Counted from the first letter of the stretch, positions 34,997-45,304 are shown. The stretch is 64,000 bases of DNA from Thalassospira profundimaris (GCF_003326795.1 NZ_JPWI01000001.1:186001-250000), one strand, 5' to 3'. A program made the numbers and translations. Notes: generated by a model from the letters alone, not told the origin.

Positions 34997-36139
34997 GTGA
35001 CAGGAAAAAATCGAGGAATGGTCAGAAAACCGGAAGGACCGCTGCGCAAGGGATGGACAACGGGGGCCTGTGCCACCGCCGCCACCCGCGCTGCCTGGCA
35101 GGCCCTGCTATCCGGTACGTTTCCCGATCCGGTCACCATTACCTTGCCGCGCGGTGAAACCCCGTCTTTTGCGCTGGTCAAAGCCGAAAAGGGTGATGGC
35201 TGGGCACGTGCAAGCGTGATCAAGGATGCGGGTGATGACCCCGATGTCACCCATGGGGCTGAAATCGTTGCCACCCTGCGCATCGGAAAACCCGGGGCCG
35301 GTATCAGTTTTCATGCCGGGGACGGGGTCGGAACCATCACCAAACCGGGTTTGCCCTTGCCCCCCGGCGAGGCCGCGATTAATCCCAAGCCACGCGAAAT
35401 GATGGTTGGTCAAATCACCGAGCTTTGCGAAAAATTCGGCGCCGCACCTGATGTCGAGATCGAGATTTCCATTCCCGGCGGACAGGAAATTGCCACCAAA
35501 ACATGGAATGGACGGCTGGGTATTGTCGGCGGTTTATCGGTTCTGGGCACGACCGGGATTGTCATCCCGTTCAGTTGTTCAGCATGGATTCATTCCATCC
35601 ATCGCGGCATTGATGTAGCGCGCGCCACCGGGCGCATCCATGTCGCGGGCGCAACCGGTAAAACATCCGAGGCCGCCATTCGCGCATTTTATGGCCTTCC
35701 CGAAGAAGCCATTCTTGATATGGGCGACTTCGTCGGCGGGATGCTGAAATATCTGCGCAAGAACCCGGTGGAATTTGTCAGCATTGCCGGTGGCTTTGCC
35801 AAACTCGTCAAGCTTGCCCAAGGGCATCTTGACCTTCATAGCAGCCGGTCACAGGTCGATTTTGACCGGCTTGCAGAGACCGTCAAACTGTCAGGCGGCA
35901 GTTCCGATCTTCAGGATCAGACCCGCTGCGCCAATACGGCAAAACAGGTTCTGGAACTTTGTCAGGCCGCAAACGTTGATATTGCAGACACCATTGCGCG
36001 TCAGGCCTCTGAATCGGCACGTGCCACCCTTGATGGCGCAAGTGCCGTCGAGATCCTGGTAACCGACCGCGAAGGCCGGATCATTGCGCGTCATGGTGTT
36101 GGTGATTTTGACCGTTTCAAACCGGTCACATCTGCCTGA
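34997..36139 (+). CDS. cbiD: Cobalt-precorrin-5B C1-methyltransferase
   Basis: 380 residues. CbiD methylates C-1 of the corrin ring with deacylation. 'LRKGWTTGACATAATRAAWQALL' (described from residues 15-37), 'GDDPDVTHGAEIVA' and 'TGIVIPFSCSAW' with 'HIGNFVG'-type motif 'MGDFVGGMLKY' place it in the family. Start uncertain: GTG at 34997, or ATG at 35018 right behind a GAGGA. CbiD belongs to the early-cobalt route, yet the chelatase in this window is the late-insertion CobN. Followed by cobK after 43 bp. Confidence 0.92.
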   Translation: MTGKNRGMVRKPEGPLRKGWTTGACATAATRAAWQALLSGTFPDPVTITLPRGETPSFALVKAEKGDGWARASVIKDAGDDPDVTHGAEIVATLRIGKPGAGISFHAGDGVGTITKPGLPLPPGEAAINPKPREMMVGQITELCEKFGAAPDVEIEISIPGGQEIATKTWNGRLGIVGGLSVLGTTGIVIPFSCSAWIHSIHRGIDVARATGRIHVAGATGKTSEAAIRAFYGLPEEAILDMGDFVGGMLKYLRKNPVEFVSIAGGFAKLVKLAQGHLDLHSSRSQVDFDRLAETVKLSGGSSDLQDQTRCANTAKQVLELCQAANVDIADTIARQASESARATLDGASAVEILVTDREGRIIARHGVGDFDRFKPVTSA

Positions 36140-36182
36140 TCTGCATCCGTACACTGAACATATCATAACAAGGTCATTGCCC

Positions 36183-36968
36183 ATGTCGCTTTCCCGCCCT
36201 GCCAAACGCCCGAAGCATATTCTGATTTTTGGCGGTACCGGGGACGCTAATCGCATTGCCGAGGACCTAATGCATGAATTCGGCCGCGACATCCGGCTGC
36301 AACTATCCCTTGCCGGTCTCACCAGTGCACCCAGCCTCCCGGACGGGGTTCCGGTGCGGATTGGCGGGTTTGGCGGACCGGAAGGCATCATTTCCTATGT
36401 CAAAGGCGAGCAGATTGATCTGGTGATTGATGCGACCCATCCTTATGCCACCCGGATTTCAAGCAATATCGCGCAAGCCTGCCACGCAGTTGCGATGCCC
36501 TGCATCCAGTTTTACCGCCCCGGCTGGGAAAAGACGCCCAAAGACAACTGGATACCGGTCCGTTCCATCGAAGAAGCCGCCCGTATTCTGCCCGACCATG
36601 GCACACGCGCCCTGATCGCCAGTGGTGCAAAGAACCTGCATGCCTTTGAAGGCCTTGAAAAGACCTGGCTTTTGGTACGAACGGTTGATGCCCCGCGCGA
36701 TCCGTTTGATCTGGCATACGGGGAATGGCTTTTTGCCCGTGGCCCGTTCAGCGTCGAAAGCGAGACCGAACTTCTTGAACGCCACGGGATTGATGTGATC
36801 GTCTGCAAGAATAGTGGCGGCACGGCGACATTTGCCAAAATCGAGGCCGCTCGCAATCTTGGCCTGCCGGTGATCATGATTGAACGGCCGGGTGCCGCAC
36901 CAGTAACGCAAGCACACACCCGGGAAGTTATACTTAAAAGCGTTCAAAAGTTTCTTGATGAAAACTAA
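36183..36968 (+). CDS. cobK: Precorrin-6A reductase
   Basis: 261 residues. NADPH-dependent reduction of the macrocycle. 'HILIFGGTGDANRIAEDL' is the N-terminal nucleotide motif and 'VIDATHPYATRISSNI' the family signature; 'VCKNSGG' and 'MIERP' close the C-terminal part. AAGGT lies 9 bases upstream of the ATG at 36183; an earlier Met at 36084 overlaps cbiD and is not used. Probably cotranscribed with cbiD. Confidence 0.95.
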   Translation: MSLSRPAKRPKHILIFGGTGDANRIAEDLMHEFGRDIRLQLSLAGLTSAPSLPDGVPVRIGGFGGPEGIISYVKGEQIDLVIDATHPYATRISSNIAQACHAVAMPCIQFYRPGWEKTPKDNWIPVRSIEEAARILPDHGTRALIASGAKNLHAFEGLEKTWLLVRTVDAPRDPFDLAYGEWLFARGPFSVESETELLERHGIDVIVCKNSGGTATFAKIEAARNLGLPVIMIERPGAAPVTQAHTREVILKSVQKFLDEN

Positions 36969-37120
36969 TTTCGCAACATTGCAACACAAACACCACTAGA
37001 CCGCTTCCGACTTTGCTTCAATAATATTCCCAAGGACGGAAATAACCGTCAGAGACAAGTTACCGGCCATAGATGGCGCTTGGCTCATATAAATCAAAAC
37101 AATCCATGAGTGGGAATATC

Positions 37121-39268
37121 ATGACCGGCAAAGTTGGTTTGCGCGGTAGGCTAATGGCGGCGATTGTCCCCATTGCTCTACTTGCTGTTTGTGCCGCCGC
37201 ACTGGCGGTTTTTTCTTTTCGTATGACTGAGTCCCAGCAACGGGTCGTCACTGCAGAAGCGATTCCTGCCCTTGTCAACGGGCAGGAGCTTTATGTCAGC
37301 AGCGATGCGATCATTCGTATTGCACGCGCGGTTGCCAGTGCGACCAGCCATGACGAAGTTGTTGCTGCGACCGCAACGCTTGATGCTGTCGAAAACCAGA
37401 TGAATGATCATATTTCCGGTTTGGCGGCATTGGGGGTGAATAACGAGATATTGCAGCAATTCTCGGATCAGACCGGGCAAATGATCGTCAATATCCGCCG
37501 TCTGGAAGAGACCATGGGTGGGGTCTTTACCAATCGGGACGAACTTGCGGCCATGCTTGATGAAATCATCCGTGCTGCTGGTGCGATTGAAGTCAGTTCG
37601 CGTGAACTCTCGACCAACGCCAACATGACGCTGACCAACAATGCCGGTGAACTTTACAGTCTGGTTGGCAAGGCAGACAGGGAAGGCGAGATTTTTGATC
37701 TTCTCGATCAGCTGATTGATGAAGACGCCCTGACCGCACAGAACATGGCCGAGCTTCGCGCATTGGCCCTCAAGATCCCCGATCTGGCCCGAATTGCAAG
37801 TTCAGCCACTGATATTGACGGCCTTGATCGTGTCAAATTCTGGTCCAATCCGATCATCACGCAGATGGGTGCCAGCATTGCCGAAATTCCGGTTGATGAC
37901 CTTAAGGCCCGTTCGGAAGAAAACTTCAAAACCCTGTCGGCCGGACTTGATCCCAACAGTGAGAAGAACCTGTTTACCCTGCGTCAGCGCGGTCTTGAAC
38001 AACAGGTTGTCCTTGCCGATCTGCTTGAGCAAACCACAACCATTGCCAATGGTATTGGGGAAACAGCCGATCAGTTGCTGGACGAAATGCGCAGCAAGAT
38101 TGATGCTGCCAATGCCGATGTCAGCAAGACCATCACGGTTGCCGAAACCGTAATGCTGATTGTTGCAGCGGCGGCCATCATCATTTCAATCCTGATCATC
38201 TGGCTTTATGTCCAGCGCAACCTTCTGGCCCGGCTGATTGGCCTGAACAGTGCCATGGATCGTCTGACCAATGGCGATCTGCGCACACCGGTTGCCGACA
38301 AGGGATCAGATGAAATTGCGGCCATGGCCCGTGCGGTCGAAACCTTCCGCGAAAACGCGCTGGAGGCCGAAGAACTCCGGGCCCAGAACAAGGCCAACGA
38401 GGAACGTGCCGAACAGCAACGTCGTGCTGCCCTTCTTGAAATGGCTGACGGTTTTGAAAGTTCGGTCAACGGACTTGTCTCCGACCTTCTGACCCAGATC
38501 ACCGAAATGCGCAATGCGGTCGATCATATGGCATCGAATGCCGGTGAAAACGTTGTCCGGGCAACCGATGTCAGCAATGCCTCGCACAATGCGTCGGAAA
38601 ATGTCAGCTCGGTCTCGTCTGCGACCGAGGAACTTTCGGCATCAATCGCCGAAATCGAACGCCAGGTTGGCAAAGCCGAGGAAGTCTCACGTTCTGCTGT
38701 CGAGGAAGCCCGCCGTTCGGATGTTACCGTTCGCCAGCTTTCCGATACGGCCGAGAAAATCGGTGAAGTCATTGATCTGATCAACACAATTGCCGATCAG
38801 ACCAACCTTCTTGCGCTGAATGCCACAATTGAGGCTGCACGTGCCGGTGATGCCGGCAAGGGCTTTGCCGTGGTTGCCAACGAGGTCAAAAACCTTGCAA
38901 CCCAGACCCAGCGTGCGACCGAGGATATCAGCCGCCAGATCGACGAAATGCGCACCGTCAGCGCATCCGCCGTCGAGATGATCTCGGCCATCGCAACCAC
39001 GATCGGCGAAGTCGACACGATTTCAAGCTCTATCGCGGCTGCCATGCGTCAACAGGGTTCCGCCACCGCCGAGATCGCCAGTGGTTCCGAGGAAGCAGCC
39101 CGTGGCGTTCGCGATGTTTCGGCAAACATGACCGAAGTTTCCCGTTCTGCCGAGGCCGTTCAGACACTTTCGGGCGATGCCCGTGGCACGGCTGAGGAGC
39201 TTCTGACCAAGGCCCAGCGTCTTCAGGAAGAAGCAAACGGCTTTGTCGCTCGCGTCCGGGCAGGCTAA
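37121..39268 (+). CDS. Transmembrane methyl-accepting chemotaxis protein
   Basis: 715 residues. Two membrane helices (about 10-35 and 340-365) flank a helical periplasmic sensor region of about 300 residues; a HAMP domain (365-420) and a long signalling domain follow, with the tip '[20 protein letters not shown]'. The ligand is unknown; the periplasmic part is helical-bundle like. Start set at 37121 with GTGGGA upstream, ahead of '[13 protein letters not shown]'; the frame reaches 37073. Followed by a strong terminator shared with the TRAP operon. Confidence 0.9.
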   Translation: MTGKVGLRGRLMAAIVPIALLAVCAAALAVFSFRMTESQQRVVTAEAIPALVNGQELYVSSDAIIRIARAVASATSHDEVVAATATLDAVENQMNDHISGLAALGVNNEILQQFSDQTGQMIVNIRRLEETMGGVFTNRDELAAMLDEIIRAAGAIEVSSRELSTNANMTLTNNAGELYSLVGKADREGEIFDLLDQLIDEDALTAQNMAELRALALKIPDLARIASSATDIDGLDRVKFWSNPIITQMGASIAEIPVDDLKARSEENFKTLSAGLDPNSEKNLFTLRQRGLEQQVVLADLLEQTTTIANGIGETADQLLDEMRSKIDAANADVSKTITVAETVMLIVAAAAIIISILIIWLYVQRNLLARLIGLNSAMDRLTNGDLRTPVADKGSDEIAAMARAVETFRENALEAEELRAQNKANEERAEQQRRAALLEMADGFESSVNGLVSDLLTQITEMRNAVDHMASNAGENVVRATDVSNASHNASENVSSVSSATEELSASIAEIERQVGKAEEVSRSAVEEARRSDVTVRQLSDTAEKIGEVIDLINTIADQTNLLALNATIEAARAGDAGKGFAVVANEVKNLATQTQRATEDISRQIDEMRTVSASAVEMISAIATTIGEVDTISSSIAAAMRQQGSATAEIASGSEEAARGVRDVSANMTEVSRSAEAVQTLSGDARGTAEELLTKAQRLQEEANGFVARVRAG

Positions 39269-39296
39269 ATCTGTTTTTCAACAAAGAAAACCCCTC

Positions 39297-39334
39297 CGTC
39301 GGCTGGCCCGGCGGAGGGGTTTTTATTTGGGGCC
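39297..39334. terminator. Terminator between the chemoreceptor and TRAP genes
   Basis: 12-bp perfect stem aaaacccctccg / cggaggggtttt (39297-39308 with 39322-39333), A run before and T run after, usable from both sides. Confidence 0.88.
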
Positions 39335-39357
39335 GCTGATTTTGCAGGGCCTGCCTT

Positions 39358-40653
39358 CTAGCCTGTATAACCAAACAGGCGGGGCAACCACAGAACCATG
39401 TCAGGGATCAGCACCAGCACGATCAATGCCCCGATCAAGGCTGCGACAAATACCCATATTTCACGAATGATGTCGCGTAACGGAATGCCCGTAACACCGT
39501 TCAGAACAAACAGCAAAATGCCATAAGGCGGCGTGATGAGACCGATCATGATGTTAATCGTGATCACGACACCGAAATAAACCAGATCAATGCCAAGAAG
39601 CTCTGCGGTTGGCAGGAAAAGCGGCACCACGATCAAGAGCAGTGTCGTCGCATCAAACAGACATCCCAGTACCAGAATGATCACATTGATCACCAGCATA
39701 AAGACCAGGGGCGACATGTTGGTCGCGGCCAGCTCGTCCGCGACAAGGGCAGGCAGGTTTTCACTTGCCACCAGATAGTTCAGCACCAAAGCCGACGCGA
39801 TGATCAGCCCCACGACCGAGGTCGATTTGGCCCCGTCGAGCACCAGAAGATAGAAATCCTTCCAACTGACCGACCGGTAAAACAGTGCGGCAAGTATAAG
39901 CGCATAAACTGCTGCAATTGCCGCAGCCTCGGTCGGGGTGGTGATACCGCCATAAATCCCGTAAAGCAGGATCACCGGCAACATCAGCGCCGGGAAAGCG
40001 CGCATCGTCACGCGCGGAATTTCGCGCAATGGTACGACATCATCACGTTTGAAATCCCGTTTGCGGGCAATCGCGACATTCAGGATCATCAGGACCAAGG
40101 CCAGAAACAGTCCCGGCACAATCCCGGCCAGGAACAGATAACCGATCGATGATCCCGAAATCAGTGCATAAAGGATCATCGGGATCGAAGGCGGGATGAT
40201 CGGACCAATAACGCTCGATGCCGCCGTCAGGGCTGCGGCATAGCCGCCCGGATAACGGTTATTTCGGGTCATCAGATCAATGATAACGCGCCCGATTCCC
40301 GCCGCATCGGCAATTGCCGACCCCGACATGCCCGAGAAAATGACACTGGCAAGCACATTGACATGGGCAAGCCCGCCACGAAAACGCCCGACAATCGCAA
40401 TACAAAATGTCAGCAACCGGTCACTGATCGTTCCGGCATTCATGAAGTTGGCCGCCAGGATAAACAGGGGCACGGCCAGCAAAACATAACTGTTAAACAG
40501 ACCGTTCAAGGCCTGTTCAGCGACCAGACCGACATCCTGTCCGGAAATAAACATATAGCCGATTGACGCCGCAAAGGCCGCGATTGCAATAGGCATCCCA
40601 ATCGCACCAAGCAACAGGAAGCCGCCAAGGCTGATCAAAAAAGCCATACTCAT
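39358..40653 (-). CDS. dctM: TRAP transporter large permease
   Basis: 431 residues, about 12 membrane helices; forms the transport channel of a Na+-driven tripartite transporter. 'LFILAANFMNAGTISDRLL', 'SVIFSGMSGSAIADAAGIG' and 'ITPPYGILLFVLNGV' are DctM/SiaM-type motifs. Its start overlaps the dctQ stop by 4 bp. Third gene of the dctP-dctQ-dctM operon on the minus strand. Confidence 0.95.
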   Translation of the reverse strand: MSMAFLISLGGFLLLGAIGMPIAIAAFAASIGYMFISGQDVGLVAEQALNGLFNSYVLLAVPLFILAANFMNAGTISDRLLTFCIAIVGRFRGGLAHVNVLASVIFSGMSGSAIADAAGIGRVIIDLMTRNNRYPGGYAAALTAASSVIGPIIPPSIPMILYALISGSSIGYLFLAGIVPGLFLALVLMILNVAIARKRDFKRDDVVPLREIPRVTMRAFPALMLPVILLYGIYGGITTPTEAAAIAAVYALILAALFYRSVSWKDFYLLVLDGAKSTSVVGLIIASALVLNYLVASENLPALVADELAATNMSPLVFMLVINVIILVLGCLFDATTLLLIVVPLFLPTAELLGIDLVYFGVVITINIMIGLITPPYGILLFVLNGVTGIPLRDIIREIWVFVAALIGALIVLVLIPDMVLWLPRLFGYTG

Positions 40654-41207
40654 GCCTTTGGCTCCTTTGTCACAAACGGATCACAAAGCGATTGGTCCGG
40701 CTGTGTCGGATCGCCAGCGATTGCCGCAATTTCCTGGCCATAGCTTTTGGCGCGCATCAGACGCCACAAGGAAATCAGGCTCCGGATAATCAGCGCGACG
40801 ATAAAGACCGGGAAAATTGCATAGACATAGTCAAGGGTGATGCGCGTAACAGGCGCCTTTTCGATCCGCATGAACATGACGTAATCCACAATCACCGGGA
40901 ATCCGGCAATAAAGGCCGCCGCAATACATCCAAGACCAAGAATTGCCATAACCCGCCGCCCCCGTGTCGGAGCGGCAAGAAACAGCATATTGAACGATAC
41001 ATGGTCATGTTCACGCAGCAAGAAAGCAGACGTCCAGAACACCAGCCAGATATACAGGATGATGCACAGCTCGACCGTCCAGCCCAGCGGGCTATTGAGA
41101 ACATAACGCGCAAAAATCTGTAGAAGAAAGGTCCCGAACATCGCGATAAACAATGCCACCGCGATGATTTCGGCACCTTTTTTGAAGGGTCTGCTCAGAT
41201 CACGCAC
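40650..41207 (-). CDS. dctQ: TRAP transporter small permease
   Basis: 185 residues, four membrane helices. 'FLLQIFARYVLNSPLGWTVEL' and 'WTSAFLLREHDHVSFNML' are the DctQ/SiaQ pattern. Works with DctM as membrane complex; the small subunit contacts the binding protein. Follows dctP by 7 bp. Confidence 0.93.
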   Translation of the reverse strand: MRDLSRPFKKGAEIIAVALFIAMFGTFLLQIFARYVLNSPLGWTVELCIILYIWLVFWTSAFLLREHDHVSFNMLFLAAPTRGRRVMAILGLGCIAAAFIAGFPVIVDYVMFMRIEKAPVTRITLDYVYAIFPVFIVALIIRSLISLWRLMRAKSYGQEIAAIAGDPTQPDQSLCDPFVTKEPKA

Positions 41208-41214
41208 GATCTAA

Positions 41215-42225
41215 TCACTTCACCGCATTGATTTGTTCAACGATGCCTTCCGGCCAATCCTTGGCAAACTCGCTTTCCAGATAGGCATTCTGGACTTTGG
41301 TGCGGAATGCGGCAACGTCAGGCGCGTAAATCGACAGACCTTCTTTCTTGAAGAAATCAATCAGCGACTTTTCGTCTTCAATACGCATCTTGTTGTTATA
41401 GGCGGTTGCAACTGCTGCGGCGTCCTTCACCTTTTTCTGCTGATCTGCAGACAAGTCATCATAGGTGTTTTTAGCCATCGACAGGAAAACCGCATCGACC
41501 AGATGATCTGTCAGAACGATCTGTTTGGTCACTTCATAGAATTTGACGGCCTTGACTGTCGGCAGCGGGTTGTCCTGACCATCAATCGTTCCGGTCTGAA
41601 GGCCCGTGTAAACTTCGCCAAATGCAAGCGGAGTTGCATCTGCGCCAAGCGCATTGCCAAGGAACAACCATGCATCGGAGCCCGGCATGCGCAGTTTCAC
41701 GCCTTTGAGGTCATCCGGGGTGGTAATTTTCTTGTCATTGGCAAGATTAAGCTCACGCGTGCCAAGATAACCGACATCAAGAATCTCGATATTCATGTCA
41801 TCTGCGACCATCTGATAGAACTTCTTCCCGATGTCGCTGTTGAAAACCTTTTTCTGATGTTCCGGATCACGGATCAGATAACCGGCGGTGAAAACCGACC
41901 ATGCCGGAATCTGCTTGGCGATATCCTGTGCTGAAATCATCGCCATATCGAGATTACCACGCTGCATTGCTGCGGGCTCTGTACCCTGTTTGAACAGGCT
42001 GGCATTGAGATGGATTTCAACATCGAATTCGCCCGGCGCGGTCTTTGCAAGCTCGTCCTTGAAGACAGTCAGCATCTTGGCATGCCAGTCGGACTCAACA
42101 GCAGGCGTTGAAATGCGCAGCTTGACCGCGTCCGCCGCAAAGGCAGATGTTGCGCCAATCGCAAATGTGCAAATTGCGGCCGATGCAATTCTTACCAGAC
42201 TGCGTGCCATGGGTGTTTTGGTCAT
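41215..42225 (-). CDS. dctP: TRAP transporter substrate-binding protein
   Basis: 336 residues with a signal peptide (cleavage near 'SAFAADAVK'). 'FKQGTEPAAMQRGNLDMAMI' and 'RMPGSDAWLFLGNALGA', with the conserved Arg that binds the ligand carboxylate, and 'QDNPLPTVKAVKFYEV' are DctP-type. Ligand is likely a carboxylate sugar acid or dicarboxylate. GGGAGGA lies 6 bases upstream of the ATG at 42225; the longer frame to 42246 would place the ribosome site inside. Divergent from an aldolase gene that probably handles the imported compound. Confidence 0.93.
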   Translation of the reverse strand: MTKTPMARSLVRIASAAICTFAIGATSAFAADAVKLRISTPAVESDWHAKMLTVFKDELAKTAPGEFDVEIHLNASLFKQGTEPAAMQRGNLDMAMISAQDIAKQIPAWSVFTAGYLIRDPEHQKKVFNSDIGKKFYQMVADDMNIEILDVGYLGTRELNLANDKKITTPDDLKGVKLRMPGSDAWLFLGNALGADATPLAFGEVYTGLQTGTIDGQDNPLPTVKAVKFYEVTKQIVLTDHLVDAVFLSMAKNTYDDLSADQQKKVKDAAAVATAYNNKMRIEDEKSLIDFFKKEGLSIYAPDVAAFRTKVQNAYLESEFAKDWPEGIVEQINAVK

Positions 42226-42341
42226 TGGATCCTCCCTAAAGGACATTAAGTGTCTGTTTTTCTGATGTGTCGTTATTGTTTTTAGGTCTTTCCACAGATG
42301 AGAATCAACAACATCTGCACTGACACGACACCTATTGTATA

Positions 42342-42355
42342 ACTAACATGTTAGT
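42342..42355. promoter_or_regulatory. Palindrome in the dctP/aldolase divergent promoter region
   Basis: actaacatgttagt, a perfect 14-bp palindrome between divergent genes, followed within 1 kb by a GntR/FCD regulator. FCD-type GntR operators are short palindromes of this kind, so it is a good candidate operator. Confidence 0.5.
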
Positions 42356-42422
42356 GATAGACAACTGTTTCAATACCGATAAACACTGCGCCATGTCAAA
42401 TGGCTCGAAACAGGAATGTGTC

Positions 42423-43319
42423 ATGCCCGTCACCAGAACAGACAAATTCGGCATCTCGGCTGCGATCACAACGCCCTTTACCAGCACCGGTGCGATCGAC
42501 ACCGATCTGCTGTGCAAACATGCCAAATCATTGATTGCCAAGGGATGTTCATCCTTCACACTTGGCGGGACAACCGGTGAGGGTCCGCACCTTTCGCGTG
42601 ATGAAAAAGTTGCTGCGCACAAAGCCCTTCTGGCATCGGGTATTGAACCGGCCCAGATCGTTGTTGGCATCATCGAATCCGCACTTGGCGATGCAATTGC
42701 CGCCGCAAAAACGGCCGATTCTTTTGGCAGCAAATATGTTCTGGTCACACCACCCTATTATTTCAAAGGGTCCAGTGATGCCGGTCAGATCACCTGGTTC
42801 AGACAGTTTCTTGATGCCATCAGCGACACCCGTCTTCAGGTCATTCTGTACCATATCCCGCAGGTTACAGCCGCCCCGATCTGCCCCGATATGATCGCGG
42901 CACTGATTGAAAGCCACCCTGCCATGATTGCCGGGGTCAAGGATTCATCAGGTGACTGGGAAAATGCCAAAACCCTGCTCGACCGGTTTGCAGACCGTCA
43001 CATCCTGATCGGCGATGAACGCATTCTGGGCGCAGCCATTGCGCTTGGCGGATCGGGTGCAATCAGTGGTGTCGCCAACTTTGCACCGGACCTTCTGATC
43101 CCGCTTCTGGATGGCGAAACCCCCGATCAGCGTCTGGCACCACTTGTAAATGCCCTTGTCGAATTGCCGGTGACACCAGCAGTAAAGGCGCTTGTTGGCC
43201 ACATCACCGACTCTGCCCAGTGGTCACGCGTGCGCGCACCGCTTGTCGAACTGACACAGGAACAGTATGAGTGGATCACAAATACTTACGATACCCTGTT
43301 CGCAACCAGGAATGATTGA
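42423..43319 (+). CDS. DapA-family aldolase/dehydratase
   Basis: 298 residues, class I aldolase of the DHDPS/N-acetylneuraminate lyase family. 'LGGTTGEGPHL' (Thr-Thr-Gly-Glu), Tyr in 'VILYHIPQ' and Schiff-base Lys in 'AGVKDSSGDW' are intact. The context (TRAP transporter, GntR regulator) points to catabolism of a sugar acid or hydroxyproline-type compound, not lysine synthesis. AGGA stands 8 bases before the ATG at 42423; the frame begins earlier at 42348 without a ribosome site. Confidence 0.85.
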   Translation: MPVTRTDKFGISAAITTPFTSTGAIDTDLLCKHAKSLIAKGCSSFTLGGTTGEGPHLSRDEKVAAHKALLASGIEPAQIVVGIIESALGDAIAAAKTADSFGSKYVLVTPPYYFKGSSDAGQITWFRQFLDAISDTRLQVILYHIPQVTAAPICPDMIAALIESHPAMIAGVKDSSGDWENAKTLLDRFADRHILIGDERILGAAIALGGSGAISGVANFAPDLLIPLLDGETPDQRLAPLVNALVELPVTPAVKALVGHITDSAQWSRVRAPLVELTQEQYEWITNTYDTLFATRND

Positions 43320-43999
43320 TGAGCGAAAACAAGCGGCAACCAGCAAGACAGAGTCGGCGAAGCGAAGCCTATAACAGCTTCACCGAACATCTTTTGGCCC
43401 GTGACATCCGGCCCGGTCAGTTTATTTCGCAACGTGAACTGGTCGAAATTACCGATATGCCGCTTGGTGCCATCCGTGAACTGATCCCCCGCCTTGAGGC
43501 TGATGGTCTGATCACCACTGTTCCCCAGCGCGGTATGCAAGTCGCCCATATCGACCTTGATCTGGTGCGCAATGCGTTTCAGCTGCGTATTTTTCTTGAA
43601 CTCGAAGCAGCCCGGTTATTCACAGTGCAGGCCAGCGACAAGATGCTGGCCAAACTGCGTAAGGCCCATGAAGATGTTCTGGAGTCAGCCCGTGAAAACG
43701 GCATCACCCCGGAACTGCTTGAGCATGCCCAGGCGGTGGATTGGTCGCTTCACGATACGATCATTGATTCACTTGATAATGAAATCATTTCAAAGATCTA
43801 CAAGGTCAATTCCGTCAAAATTCGCCTGATCCGACAGGAACGTTTCCGACTGACAGAAAGCCTGTTGCAGAATGTGATGAACGATCACCTTGCCATTATC
43901 GCAGCCTTTGAAAAGCGCGATCCTGAACAGGCCGCAATTTGCCTGCGCCAGCATCTTGAAAATGCACGGGGACGCGCACTGGGTCTGGGCGACCGATAA
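43319..43999 (+). CDS. GntR family regulator, FCD type
   Basis: 226 residues. Winged HTH at about 15-75 ('FISQRELVEITDMPLGAIRELIPRLEADGL') and an FCD ligand-binding domain with the metal-binding pattern Asp in 'VDWSLHD', His in 'MNDHLAI' and His in 'LRQHLEN'. The start overlaps the aldolase stop by 1 bp, so both are one operon. Probably represses the operon and the divergent TRAP genes until the substrate or its product binds. Confidence 0.9.
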   Translation: MSENKRQPARQSRRSEAYNSFTEHLLARDIRPGQFISQRELVEITDMPLGAIRELIPRLEADGLITTVPQRGMQVAHIDLDLVRNAFQLRIFLELEAARLFTVQASDKMLAKLRKAHEDVLESARENGITPELLEHAQAVDWSLHDTIIDSLDNEIISKIYKVNSVKIRLIRQERFRLTESLLQNVMNDHLAIIAAFEKRDPEQAAICLRQHLENARGRALGLGDR

Positions 44000-44034
44000 G
44001 GACCGCGCGTAAATCAAGCGCTGCCCTGAAATGC

Positions 44035-44064
44035 AAAACCCCGCCGAAAACTGGCGGGGTTTTC
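44035..44064. terminator. Bidirectional terminator between the GntR and NDUFA9-like genes
   Basis: 11-bp perfect stem aaaaccccgcc / ggcggggtttt (44035-44045 with 44053-44063). Confidence 0.85.
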
Positions 44065-44086
44065 CGTATTCAAGATCTGGGCTGCC

Positions 44087-45094
44087 TCAGACAAAACGGC
44101 GGAACTCGCCGGATTTGCGTGGCGGGCAGAACCGTTTCAGATAGGACGGTGCCACGGCTTCAAGGCTATTGGGGGTAATTCCCAGTTCGGCAAAACCCGC
44201 CGCACCTTCGGACACGACATTATCGACCTTGAGCAACCGGACCTGATCGGGTGTCATCGGCGGCACCGGCAGGAATTGCAGGAAGAACGCCTTGATCGAG
44301 GCCAGCCAGAACGGAACCGGCATCAGAATGGCGCGTTGACGGGTGATACGCAGCATGTCGCGCAGAAGACCCATGAAGGAATAGGTTTCCGGCCCGCCCA
44401 GTTCAAATGTCTTGCCCGCAAGCGACGGGTCACAAACAGCTGCGACAAACGCATCGGCAACATCGCCGACATAGACCGGCTGGAATTTCGGGCCACCGTC
44501 ACCAAGAATATCAACCTTGCCTTCGCCAAGATCGACTTTCGGCAGGCCCGGCGCGCCAATCACCGGCAAAATGGGCGAAAAACGCGCCAGCGTTGCGAAT
44601 TTGTTGAGGAAATTGTCATTCGGGCCAAAGATGACCGACGGACGGAAGATCACCGCATTCGGGAAGACCTCGCGCACGGCATTTTCACCGGCAAGTTTCG
44701 ATGTCGCATAATTGGCGGCACTGTTTTTATCCACACCAAGTGCGGACATATGCACCATGGTCTTTACGCCACATGCCCTGGCTTCTTCGGCGATGCGTTT
44801 CGCGGCTTTTACATGGATGTTGAGGAAATTGTTGCTGCCACGTTCGTACAGAATGCCAAGCAGGTTGATGACGGCCTCGGACCCTTCGATTGCGCCCTTG
44901 ATGCTGTCTTCATTGCGCACATCGCAATGGACCGGAACGACCTGACCGAGATAGCCCATCGGTTTGAGCTTTTTGACGCGCTCGAAGCTGCGGGTCGGGA
45001 CACGAACGATAAAGTCACGTTCAAGCAGACGCTTGACGATGTGACGTCCGACAAATCCGGTGCCACCGAAAACGGTTACGATACGACGATCCAT
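44087..45094 (-). CDS. Complex I NDUFA9-subunit-family NAD(P)-binding protein
   Basis: 335 residues. N-terminal Rossmann fold 'VTVFGGTGFVGRHIVKRL', 'HMSALGVDKNSAANYATSKLAGE' and 'RPSVIFGPNDNFLNKF' are typical of the atypical short-chain dehydrogenases related to the mitochondrial complex I accessory subunit. Alphaproteobacteria carry this as a stand-alone gene. The start at 45094 has AAGGAG about 11 bases upstream; the frame to 45148 is unsupported. Confidence 0.9.
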   Translation of the reverse strand: MDRRIVTVFGGTGFVGRHIVKRLLERDFIVRVPTRSFERVKKLKPMGYLGQVVPVHCDVRNEDSIKGAIEGSEAVINLLGILYERGSNNFLNIHVKAAKRIAEEARACGVKTMVHMSALGVDKNSAANYATSKLAGENAVREVFPNAVIFRPSVIFGPNDNFLNKFATLARFSPILPVIGAPGLPKVDLGEGKVDILGDGGPKFQPVYVGDVADAFVAAVCDPSLAGKTFELGGPETYSFMGLLRDMLRITRQRAILMPVPFWLASIKAFFLQFLPVPPMTPDQVRLLKVDNVVSEGAAGFAELGITPNSLEAVAPSYLKRFCPPRKSGEFRRFV

Positions 45095-45304
45095 GCTTGC
45101 TTTCTCCTTGCCGATGACAATATGCGCAGAAGACCTTCCGCGAGACATGCCAGCGTTAGATGCCTTCCGGGCCAGTCAGGCCTGACCACCCGGTCGATGT
45201 TATCCTGTGGACATTCATATTGTGCACGAACAGAGAACGATATGAGTGTCCGCAGGCTCTTGGGTTATATACGACGCGTCATGCGGGTCAACAATGCGCC
45301 GAGA

